Shown one piece after another: positions 35,220 to 41,965 of a DNA stretch of 64,000 bases. A program made the translations under genes and the position numbers. Origin of the DNA: DAOUJW01 sp034421015 (GTDB taxonomy: Bacteria; Chloroflexota; Dehalococcoidia; Lucifugimonadales; UBA2985); the NCBI GenBank assembly GCA_034421015.1, contig DAOUKT010000033.1, positions 3,138 to 67,137 of the forward strand, written 5' to 3'. A model generated the notes under the pieces. That model worked only from the letters and a program-made list of their open reading frames with translations, had not been told where the DNA came from and did no database searches. Positions within the stretch are counted from its first letter, which is position 1; every line of letters begins with the position of its first letter.

Positions 35220-35308
35220 CTTTCTGATCCCCCTTCCACAGGATAAGGTTTCTCGACCCTCCGAGGCTTACACACCTCGGCAATTATGCCACTAACGATT
35301 CAACATTG

Positions 35309-36370
35309 CTAGCCCGCCGCTCTCCGCAGCACTTCCTGTCGGCCGCGAGCCACAGACTGGGTGAACCTGTCGATTATGATGGCTAGGAAGACGATGGCCA
35401 GGCCGGCGATCAGCCCGTTGCCCGGCTGGTTCTTCTGAAGCGCCCGGTTGACGTCGTCGCCGAGCCCTCCGGCGGCCACAAGGCTGGCTATCGTCACCAT
35501 TGCCAGGGCCATCATTGTGGTCTGGTTGATGCCGGCCATGATGGTGGGCAAAGCCATTGGAATCTGGACCTTGGCCAACACCTGGCGGGGTGACGCGCCA
35601 TAGGCCCGCGCGACCTCCAGGGCCTGCGGGGACACCTGGCGTATGCCCAGGTTTGTGAGCCGGATAACCGGTGGCACCGCGTAGATTATGGTGGCGAATA
35701 TGCCGGCGGGCTTCCCCAGGCCGAAGAAGAGGATGCCCGGTAGCAGATAGACGAAGCTGGGCATGGTCTGCATCCCGTCGAGTATGGGTCGCATGAGGTT
35801 GTCGGCCATCTGGTTGCGCGCGCCAAGAATCCCCAGCGGGAATCCAATTGATACGGCTACGACGACTGCGACAATCATGAGTGCAACCGTGCCGATTGTG
35901 TTCTCCCACAGGTCCATAAAACCCATAAACATGAGGGCAACGCATGTGAACATCAGGAGATTACGCCCCCCCACTTTGAGAGACAGCAGGGCAAGGGCGA
36001 CTACCAGGGCAGGCCAGGGCGTCCAGTTCAGGAATCCTTCAATACGGACCAGCGCAAAGTTGACGGCGTTGCGAATCCAGTCGAAGAGCCAGGCCCCTTC
36101 AACGGTCATCCAGTCAACCGCGTCGTCGATTGTGTTGGAAGTCTCGCCCCGGATGGTCTTCTCAAGGTTGACGGAGCCATCGCTGGAGGTCTCAAAAGAG
36201 AGCGTGGTGGGGAACTCCATTCCGGACCCCCAGATCAGCAGGCTTGCAATCGTCACGAGGGCGACGGCCATCACGCCGACGGCCCAACGATAGACTATCT
36301 GAAGTGGTTCCTGGGCGGTCCGCTGGGTAGAGGTCCCTTCCACAGAGTCTGTCTGAGTCGATTGAGCCAT
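35309..36370 (-). CDS. Glycine-betaine/proline-type ABC permease (ProW-like)
   Basis: This 353-residue permease has an N-terminal cytoplasmic part, one membrane span, an extracytoplasmic stretch, and the BPD_transp_1 domain. That domain includes LMRPILDGMQTMPSFVYLLP and the ATPase-contact motif EVARAYGASPRQVLAKVQIPMALPTIMAG. The ATG at 36370 is chosen for AGGAGG 5 bases upstream; the frame is open back to 36502 but has no ribosome site there. Gene order is permease then binding protein. The ATPase partner (ProV) must be encoded elsewhere or shared. Confidence 0.88.
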   Translation of the reverse strand: MAQSTQTDSVEGTSTQRTAQEPLQIVYRWAVGVMAVALVTIASLLIWGSGMEFPTTLSFETSSDGSVNLEKTIRGETSNTIDDAVDWMTVEGAWLFDWIRNAVNFALVRIEGFLNWTPWPALVVALALLSLKVGGRNLLMFTCVALMFMGFMDLWENTIGTVALMIVAVVVAVSIGFPLGILGARNQMADNLMRPILDGMQTMPSFVYLLPGILFFGLGKPAGIFATIIYAVPPVIRLTNLGIRQVSPQALEVARAYGASPRQVLAKVQIPMALPTIMAGINQTTMMALAMVTIASLVAAGGLGDDVNRALQKNQPGNGLIAGLAIVFLAIIIDRFTQSVARGRQEVLRRAAG

Positions 36371-36773
36371 GGATGCCTCCTGAGTGAAACTGGATGTGGT
36401 CTCAGAATGTGGTCTAACGCCCCGATTCTCCGGGCTTCTCGCTCCACCGACGCTTTCGTAGGGCGGCCGCCGGTCCCGGGCTACCGGCAGCCCGGGGTTC
36501 ACTGCCCGACCGGCAACATACAGCTACGAGATTCTTCATCATTTACCGCCAAAATCGCAAGCCACACTCTTGGTCATTTTCTCGCCAGCTATTATGCTAG
36601 CATAGGTTTTGGACTCGCGTTGCAGGCTTTGGCAAGCATTGTCTCCGATGAACCCGCAGTTTTCAAATTCCATGCCACCACGTGAAGGTTCGATAACGAG
36701 TATCAGTATTCATCTTTGCATCAGGTATCTGCGCGTCGGCAGATATACTGGTCAGTGCGGTTGAAGGAGATAG
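36371..36773. other. Divergent regulatory gap between proW and sulP
   Basis: No gene is supported in these 403 bases. They contain a 7-bp GC hairpin (CCCGGGC 36475-36481, GCCCGGG 36490-36496) in the leader side of proW. There is also a perfect 12-bp palindrome TATGCTAGCATA (36593-36604), and the inverted repeat TATCTGC/GCAGATA (36726-36745) that overlaps a TATACT box just upstream of sulP. The palindromes may be operators. Confidence 0.45.
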
Positions 36774-38405
36774 TTGCCCTTTAACTTCAAATACGACCTC
36801 CAGACGTTCCGCGGGGACGTTTTCGGAGGCATCACAGCGGCCGTGGTCGGCTTGCCCGTGGCTTTGGCCTTCGGCGTGGCGTCCGGCGTAGGGCCCCTTG
36901 CCGGGCTGTACGGGGCCATTGCCGTGGGTTTCTTCGCCGCGATCTTTGGCGGCACCAAGTCGCAGATATCGGGGCCCACCGGCCCTATGGCCGTGGCTAT
37001 GGCGGTCATTGTCACCACTCACACGGACACCTTTGCAGAGGCTTTCACGGTGGTGATTATGGCCGGCCTGATTCAGATTCTCCTGGGCGTGATGAAAGTC
37101 GGGCGTTTCGTGTCGTTCACGCCTTACTCGGTCATATCCGGGTTCATGTCCGGCATAGGAGTGATCATCATCCTGCTTCAGACGCTACCCTTCCTGGGCG
37201 CGCCGGTGGCTGAGGGCGGCCCGATGGGGGCCGTGCGGGCGTGGCCGGACGTGATAAGGGACGTCAACCTGAGCGCCCTCGCAATCGCGGCAGTCACCCT
37301 GGTCGTGGGTATAATCTGGCCGGCGAAACTGCGCAAGGTGCTGCCTCCCACCCTTGCGGCGCTTGTCGCCGGGACCACACTGGGCATCCTGTGGCTCACC
37401 AATACGCCCGTCATAGGCGACGTGCCAACCGGCCTGCCAAGCCTGCGGATGCCGGAGTTTGGCGTAGACCTGCTCACGAACGCCATTCAGCCCGCGATTA
37501 CGCTCGCGTTGCTGGGGTCGATTGACAGCCTCCTGACCTCCCTCATAGCCGATTCCATCACGCGGACTCGCCACAACCCGGACAGGGAGCTGATAGGGCA
37601 GGGCATAGGCAACACGATTGCAGGGTTCATCTGGGGCCTTCCCGGGGCCGGGGCCACCATGGGGACCGTGGTCAACATTCGCGCCGGAGGTCGGACCCAG
37701 GTATCGGGAACCATAAGAGCCGGAATCCTGCTGGCGCTGGTCCTGGGCCTGGGAAAGTACGTCGAGCTGATTCCCCACGCGGTCCTTGCCGGAATCCTGA
37801 TGAAGGTTGGATGGGACATCATCGACTGGCGATTCATCACCCGCCTTCACCGCGTTCAGAGGGAGCACCTCCTGGTGATGGTGATAACCATGGGGCTCAC
37901 CGTCTTCGTGGACCTGGTCACCGCCGTGGCGATAGGTCTGATTTCGGCCGGCATGGCCTACTCCCGACAGCTTGAACGCCTGGAGCTGGACAACGTGGTG
38001 TCCGTGCCCCTAAGCGACCAGACTTTCCTGATGACCCAGGAGGACGGCGACGAATTGGAAGACGAGTTCTCGGCGCGGGTAGGGCTGGTGGCTCTCCGGG
38101 GCAGCTTCTCGGTTGCTTCCTCCGTCAAGCTGATCAACGCCATCAGCCTTGACATCCAGGAACACGAGATTGTGATTCTGGACTTCTCCGGGACCGTGTT
38201 CATTGACGACAGCGCTGCTCTTGTGGTGGAGCAGATGATAGATATAGCGATAGCTGAAGACACTGAATGCATAGTCATGGGTCTGGCCGGCGCACCGGCC
38301 ACGGCCCTTCAGGCGCTCAACGCTCTGAAGAGCGTCCCGGAGGAGCACTTCGTGGAGGACCTGGAGGAGGCGCGAGAAGTATCCCGGCGTCTGCTTCAGG
38401 TTTAG
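36774..38405 (+). CDS. SulP-family anion transporter with STAS domain
   Basis: This is a 543-residue inner membrane carrier. The N-terminal domain has FRGDVFGGITAAVVGLPVALAF (the conserved first span) and about 12-14 segments. The C-terminal STAS domain (about residues 435-540) has VILDFSGTVFIDDSAALVVE, with Asp-Ser at the position phosphorylatable in anti-sigma antagonists. The family carries sulfate, bicarbonate or dicarboxylates; the ion here is unknown. The TTG at 36774 follows GAAGGAG. An inverted repeat lies just upstream. Confidence 0.9.
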   Translation: MPFNFKYDLQTFRGDVFGGITAAVVGLPVALAFGVASGVGPLAGLYGAIAVGFFAAIFGGTKSQISGPTGPMAVAMAVIVTTHTDTFAEAFTVVIMAGLIQILLGVMKVGRFVSFTPYSVISGFMSGIGVIIILLQTLPFLGAPVAEGGPMGAVRAWPDVIRDVNLSALAIAAVTLVVGIIWPAKLRKVLPPTLAALVAGTTLGILWLTNTPVIGDVPTGLPSLRMPEFGVDLLTNAIQPAITLALLGSIDSLLTSLIADSITRTRHNPDRELIGQGIGNTIAGFIWGLPGAGATMGTVVNIRAGGRTQVSGTIRAGILLALVLGLGKYVELIPHAVLAGILMKVGWDIIDWRFITRLHRVQREHLLVMVITMGLTVFVDLVTAVAIGLISAGMAYSRQLERLELDNVVSVPLSDQTFLMTQEDGDELEDEFSARVGLVALRGSFSVASSVKLINAISLDIQEHEIVILDFSGTVFIDDSAALVVEQMIDIAIAEDTECIVMGLAGAPATALQALNALKSVPEEHFVEDLEEAREVSRRLLQV

Positions 38406-38571
38406 GGCTGGGAAGGGAACGCCAACCTTTCGTCAGTCGGATGCCTGGACCCGCGTGAGCACGCCAATACCTCCGCACCCGGCAGAGCGCCGCGCCCTGC
38501 CGTAGGTATAGACCACAGCCCCGTTTTCTCTCACAATAGGGCATGGGCGTATACTCGGCGGGGAGAGTGAC

Positions 38572-39333
38572 TTGGGACTGATTGGCAAGAATCTCACCAG
38601 GAGCCTTCTGGCGTTAACGGCCCTGATGGCCGTGGGTATCCTGGGCTATATGTGGATCGAGGGGTGGTCGATTATGGACGCGGCCTACATGACCATCCTC
38701 ACCTTCACCACAGTGGGATACGACGAGGTGCGCCCGCTGTCGTCCACGGGCCGCGTCTTCAACATGATCATGATGGTGGTCGGCGTTGGCGTGATGCTGT
38801 ACATCCTGACCAGCATTGTGCAGATAGTGGTGGAGGAGGAGATACTGCGGAACCTGTTTCGGAGGCGAAGAATGAGAACGCAACTGGCGAAGCTGAGAAA
38901 TCACTACATCGTGTGCGGCTTTGGGCGTGTGGGCAGGGAGGTGGCGCTGACCCTTCAACAGGAATCGGCGACCCTTGTGGTTATGGACAGGAGGCCCGAG
39001 GCGATGTCGGAGGCGGAGGAGCTTGGCCTGCTGGGCATAGAGGGCGACCCGACCAGGGACGAGGACCTGCTGACGGTGCGCGTCAGAGAGGCGTACGGAC
39101 TAGTGGCCGCAACCGGAAGCGACACCGACAACGTCTACATCACGCTGACGGCCCGGGGCCTGAACCCCAACCTGCGCATAGTTGCCCGGGCGACCAGGGA
39201 GGACGCGGAGGCCAAGCTCCTGAGAGCCGGCGCAGACGTGGTTGTGCAGCCCCAGGCAATAGGCGGCAGGCACATGGCGCAATCTGCTCTGGATCTGATG
39301 ACGGAGGCCGGGGCGGGTCGAGCGCGAGGGTAG
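38572..39333 (+). CDS. Two-span K+ channel with RCK (TrkA-N) domain
   Basis: This 253-residue channel is of the MthK type. It has TM1 (about residues 10-28), a pore helix and filter TFTTVGYDEV (about 41-50), and TM2 (about 64-84). Then comes an RCK Rossmann domain starting HYIVCGFGRVGREVA (about residue 111). The filter reads TVGYDE where the classic sequence is TVGYGD, so the second Gly is Asp. Such GYx variants exist in prokaryotic channels and may change selectivity. The TTG at 38572 follows GGGGAGAG. Confidence 0.85.
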   Translation: MGLIGKNLTRSLLALTALMAVGILGYMWIEGWSIMDAAYMTILTFTTVGYDEVRPLSSTGRVFNMIMMVVGVGVMLYILTSIVQIVVEEEILRNLFRRRRMRTQLAKLRNHYIVCGFGRVGREVALTLQQESATLVVMDRRPEAMSEAEELGLLGIEGDPTRDEDLLTVRVREAYGLVAATGSDTDNVYITLTARGLNPNLRIVARATREDAEAKLLRAGADVVVQPQAIGGRHMAQSALDLMTEAGAGRARG

Positions 39334-39375
39334 AGCGGGCTGGACAAGCGGCAAGGAGTTTGTCCGCTTCTACGC

Positions 39376-39831
39376 TCATGTTTGGCTCTCTTCTTTCAGA
39401 AGGTCGTCCAAGACAACAACAGGCAAGTTTTCCACGCGGCGAAAGTCTTCATCGTTGGTTATGAAGAGTGCACACCCGATTTGCAGGGCTGTCGCTGCGT
39501 GCAGAGCGTCGGGTATCTTCAGCCCGGTCTTGGCTCGCAGTCGGGCGGCATCTTCGAACACAGAGTAAGAGGCGTCAAGCATTCTCACTGCATTGGCCTC
39601 GAACAGTTCGCGGTACTGCATTTCAATCTCTGTGTTGCCGTCTTGAAGTGGCTTTGTAAGTGCTTCAATGACCAGGACAGGGCTGCTCACGATGGTCAGA
39701 TTCCCGTCCTGCGCCTGTTCCCACATTGGTTGCAGTAGTGTGCGGTATGGCTCTACACGCTCAACGCTATAGATGAGACCGTTGGCATCCAGGTAGACCA
39801 GTCCGGAGGCGGGAAGAGTCAGCGATCCCAC
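39376..39831 (-). CDS. PIN-domain toxin (VapC-like)
   Basis: This is a 151-residue PIN nuclease. The acidic metal-binding residues appear as D15 (LVYLDANGL), E56 (VLVIEALTK), D108 (KIPDALHAA) and D127 (FITNDEDF), a complete set. VapC toxins cut tRNA or rRNA. The start overlaps the end of the upstream antitoxin-like gene by 13 bases, the usual coupled layout. Confidence 0.85.
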   Translation of the reverse strand: MGSLTLPASGLVYLDANGLIYSVERVEPYRTLLQPMWEQAQDGNLTIVSSPVLVIEALTKPLQDGNTEIEMQYRELFEANAVRMLDASYSVFEDAARLRAKTGLKIPDALHAATALQIGCALFITNDEDFRRVENLPVVVLDDLLKEESQT

Positions 39832-40052
39832 GACGCCTTCTCTGACGCCAGGTATTCTTTCACCTCTTCAGCCGTACGGAACAAACGGCGTTCTGGACCG
39901 CTGTTGAGAATCTCCATGATAGAGCGCCCCTTTATGCTGGATTCGTGCATCACTACAACGTCCACCGTCTGCCCCGCCTCCAGCTCCGGGCTGACAATCT
40001 CCACTTTGCCTCCCGGCTGTACGGTGGTTCTGATATGTAGAGCCTTTTGCAT
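39819..40052 (-). CDS. Antitoxin partner of the PIN toxin
   Basis: This 77-residue protein begins MQKALHIRTTVQPGGKVEIV, an AbrB/DUF104-like beta-hairpin N-terminus, and ends with a helical MEILNSGPERRLFRTAEEVKEYLASE that could wrap the toxin. The ATG at 40052 is preferred over that at 40070 because AAGGGG precedes it. The antitoxin-toxin order and the 13-base overlap fit VapBC. Confidence 0.78.
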   Translation of the reverse strand: MQKALHIRTTVQPGGKVEIVSPELEAGQTVDVVVMHESSIKGRSIMEILNSGPERRLFRTAEEVKEYLASEKASWDR

Positions 40053-40420
40053 TGTCTTGATCCCCTTCATGGCGGTGATGGCTTAGCCGCGATATGGTTC
40101 CTATCTCAAGGCGACACTGGACAGACTTGGTCTGTCGATCATTATCGACCTCTTCTGCAGCTGTTCTTACACATCCCACATCTGGCGTCTGGCGTCACAC
40201 CCAATTATGAAGCCCATCTTCCCACACGTAAAGCGCCGCAGCCTTGCCAAGCGCCACATCATCCCTTCGACGCATAGCCCCAATCAGGCTAAGATGGGGC
40301 TGCCTGCATCACCTGTTCACCGGGGCGCAAGACACGCTATCTGAGTGGAGCACAAGCAGCAAGGGGCGGGTGCTGGGCGGTAGCCGCGGGCGGCCTGTGG
40401 CTCAGCCCGCCCTGATTCGA
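40053..40420. other. Leader and promoter region of the VapBC-like pair
   Basis: No gene is supported here. The region 40195-40333 is one copy of a duplicated promoter block (its second copy is 41769-41914). The part next to the antitoxin start, about 150 bases, would be an untranslated leader. Confidence 0.4.
40195..40333 (-). repeat. Duplicated promoter region, copy 1
   Basis: This segment is about 75-80% identical by eye to 41769-41914, with blocks such as CAATTATGAAGCCCATCTT and CACCTGTTCA shared in the same order. In both copies a minus-strand promoter TTTACG-17-CATAAT is kept (-35 40232-40227, -10 40209-40204). It lies upstream of the VapBC-like pair. Confidence 0.65.
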
Positions 40421-40771
40421 CTAACCTGCCTTGCCCTCATTCCCGAAGAGGTCTGACAACTCCACGCTACGACCTGCCAGCTTTGCCTCAAGCCAGCGCT
40501 TGAAAGAGCGTTGACTCTCGCCGGATGGGCGGCCCGCAATCAATCCCTCTATGCTGATGTCCTCGTCCAGGTCGGGCCAACGCAGCCCTTGTCCTTCGCC
40601 AATGAGCTCCCAGTTGCTCCTCTCATTTTGAGTAGCATGAACCAGCCTGGGATACCATGCCAATGGAACTGATATAGTGCGGCCGTCAGAGAGCTCCGCT
40701 GTCAGTGTATCTTCGGTCACGTTCGCGTCTTCTGCATTAGGTATCTGCACTTCAATCATTGAAGTAGTCAT
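40421..40771 (-). CDS. DUF2442 protein
   Basis: This 116-residue protein has the DUF2442 core DTLTAELSDGRTISVPLAWYPRLVHAT and DEDISIEGLIAGRPSGESQRSFKRWLEA. It overlaps the end of the DUF4160 gene by 20 bases. The ATG at 40771 is chosen for GGAGG 6 bases upstream. DUF2442 and DUF4160 genes are often paired and have been suggested to act as toxin-antitoxin-like modules; no activity is established. Confidence 0.8.
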   Translation of the reverse strand: MTTSMIEVQIPNAEDANVTEDTLTAELSDGRTISVPLAWYPRLVHATQNERSNWELIGEGQGLRWPDLDEDISIEGLIAGRPSGESQRSFKRWLEAKLAGRSVELSDLFGNEGKAG

Positions 40772-40988
40772 CCCATGCCTCCATGAGAGATTTGTGGTTG
40801 TCCTCAATTATCTGTAGTATACGAAGAATCTCAGGGCGCCGCATACCTCCGCTCCTTTGCATCCTCACAGGATCAAGCCAGAATTTGGCAATCCTATTAT
40901 CGCGCGCCACGTGGACATGTTGCGGCTCGTCCCGGTCTCCCGAATAGAAGAAGAACCGGTAAGGCCCCTCTGTGAATACAATTGGCAT
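40752..40988 (-). CDS. DUF4160 protein
   Basis: This is a 78-residue protein with the DUF4160 signature FFFYSGDRDEPQHVHVARDNRIAKFWLDPVRM. The conserved QHVHV and acidic residues suggest a metal or phosphate site. It overlaps DUF2442 downstream by 20 bases and starts 10 bases after the HicB-like gene. No strong ribosome site is seen, so translation may be coupled. It may be the toxin-like half of the DUF4160/DUF2442 pair. Confidence 0.8.
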   Translation of the reverse strand: MPIVFTEGPYRFFFYSGDRDEPQHVHVARDNRIAKFWLDPVRMQRSGGMRRPEILRILQIIEDNHKSLMEAWDDYFND

Positions 40989-40998
40989 TGCTATTCTG

Positions 40999-41226
40999 CT
41001 AGTTCCATCCGGTCGTAGGCAGCGCTGCTCCCTCAGGAAGCGGCTTGTCCCGGTCCTTGTAAGAGAGAATGAACTGCTTGGCCACCGTGTACAGCTCTGT
41101 CAGGGTCTCGTCGGCGTTCTCTCCCCACGCGCGGCACCCGGGGAGACCAGGTATCTCGGCCATGTAGAGCCACTCCTGGTCTTCACGAGGTTCATGTAGA
41201 ACGTAGTCCAGCTGGTAAAATTCCAT
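40999..41226 (-). CDS. HicB-like antitoxin-type protein
   Basis: This 75-residue protein matches the HicB-like fold: EWLYMAEIPGLPGCRAWGENADETLTELYTVAKQFI. The partner HicA toxin is missing; the neighbouring genes are DUF4160 and DUF2283. It lacks a C-terminal DNA-binding domain. It may therefore serve a different partner in this small-gene operon. The ATG at 41226 is preceded by a weak GGGAAG. Confidence 0.78.
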   Translation of the reverse strand: MEFYQLDYVLHEPREDQEWLYMAEIPGLPGCRAWGENADETLTELYTVAKQFILSYKDRDKPLPEGAALPTTGWN

Positions 41227-41299
41227 CTTGACTTCCCTAGTGTTCTTTTTCTGCCACTCCCGCCGCAGTCTATAGACCTGGTAACGGAGCTGGAGCGGG

Positions 41300-41515
41300 T
41301 TAGCCCGCCTTGATGCTGTGAAGAGGCAGGGCGTGGGCCTCCAGCGTGTGCAGGTCCAGGCGCTGGGATGCCTGGTCAATGTCGAAGCCGACCACCTCGC
41401 CGTTGGCGTCTATATCGACGTTCAATCCCTCAGTGACCTCTATAGTTTCCGCCCCAGGCCGGGCCTTGAACTCAACGTACAGGCTGTCGGTTTCCGGGTA
41501 GTAATGAATTTTCAT
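41300..41515 (-). CDS. DUF2283 protein
   Basis: This 71-residue protein has the DUF2283 pattern MKIHYYPETDSLYVEF, then ETIEVTEGLNVDIDANGEVVGFDIDQAS, a small beta-rich domain. DUF2283 genes are commonly found next to DUF4258 or HicB-type genes and are predicted to be antitoxin-like. It starts 11 bases after the previous gene stop, within the same minus-strand operon. Confidence 0.8.
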   Translation of the reverse strand: MKIHYYPETDSLYVEFKARPGAETIEVTEGLNVDIDANGEVVGFDIDQASQRLDLHTLEAHALPLHSIKAG

Positions 41516-41526
41516 GCTTGATTCGC

Positions 41527-41721
41527 CTAAGCGGTCTTGGCGAGGCGCTGCACCGGCCCGTCAGGAACGATCCGATAGATGGAGCGCCGCTGTGACTCGG
41601 ATGGGTGCCCCCACTGGTTCAGGCCTTGAAGGTAGGCTGCGAGCTTTCTTAAGTCGTATTCGTGTTCCCGTGCAATGCTGTCTCTGACGCTCCACAGTTC
41701 CTCAATTATTTCATCGGACAT
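41527..41721 (-). CDS. Small toxin-antitoxin-associated protein
   Basis: This 64-residue acidic, helical protein begins MSDEIIEELWSVRDSIAREH. Similar short proteins occur widely beside small toxin-antitoxin genes, notably in cyanobacteria. GGAGG precedes the ATG at 41721 by 7 bases. It is the first gene of the operon 41721-40421 and lies directly behind copy 2 of the duplicated promoter. No function is known. Confidence 0.7.
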   Translation of the reverse strand: MSDEIIEELWSVRDSIAREHEYDLRKLAAYLQGLNQWGHPSESQRRSIYRIVPDGPVQRLAKTA

Positions 41722-41768
41722 TTCGGAGCCTCCTCCCTCGCCCATCGCGCCACATACAGTGCTTGCCA

Positions 41769-41914
41769 TCACACTCAATTATGAAGCCCATCTTCTCGCC
41801 CGTAAAGCGCCACAGGCTTGCCCGGTCCAGAAACCTGGAAACTCCCCTCGACTGGCAGTGCGTATTCGCGCTAAAATAGGGCAGCCTTCATCGCCTGTTC
41901 AACGCGGCGCAGAC
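41769..41914 (-). repeat. Duplicated promoter region, copy 2
   Basis: This is the partner of 40195-40333. The minus-strand promoter is TTTACG (41806-41801), a 17-base spacer and CATAAT (41783-41778), 57 bases before the start at 41721. The conserved upstream part may hold a shared regulator site. Confidence 0.65.
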
Positions 41915-41965
41915 CGCGTCGGAGATGAAATCGTCGTTAGGCGAAGCCTTTATAGGAGGTATGAG

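Noticed and set aside
41227..41379. Upstream extension of the HicB-like gene (start 41379)
   Set aside because: The extra residues are not HicB-like and the HicB fold starts cleanly at the ATG at 41226.
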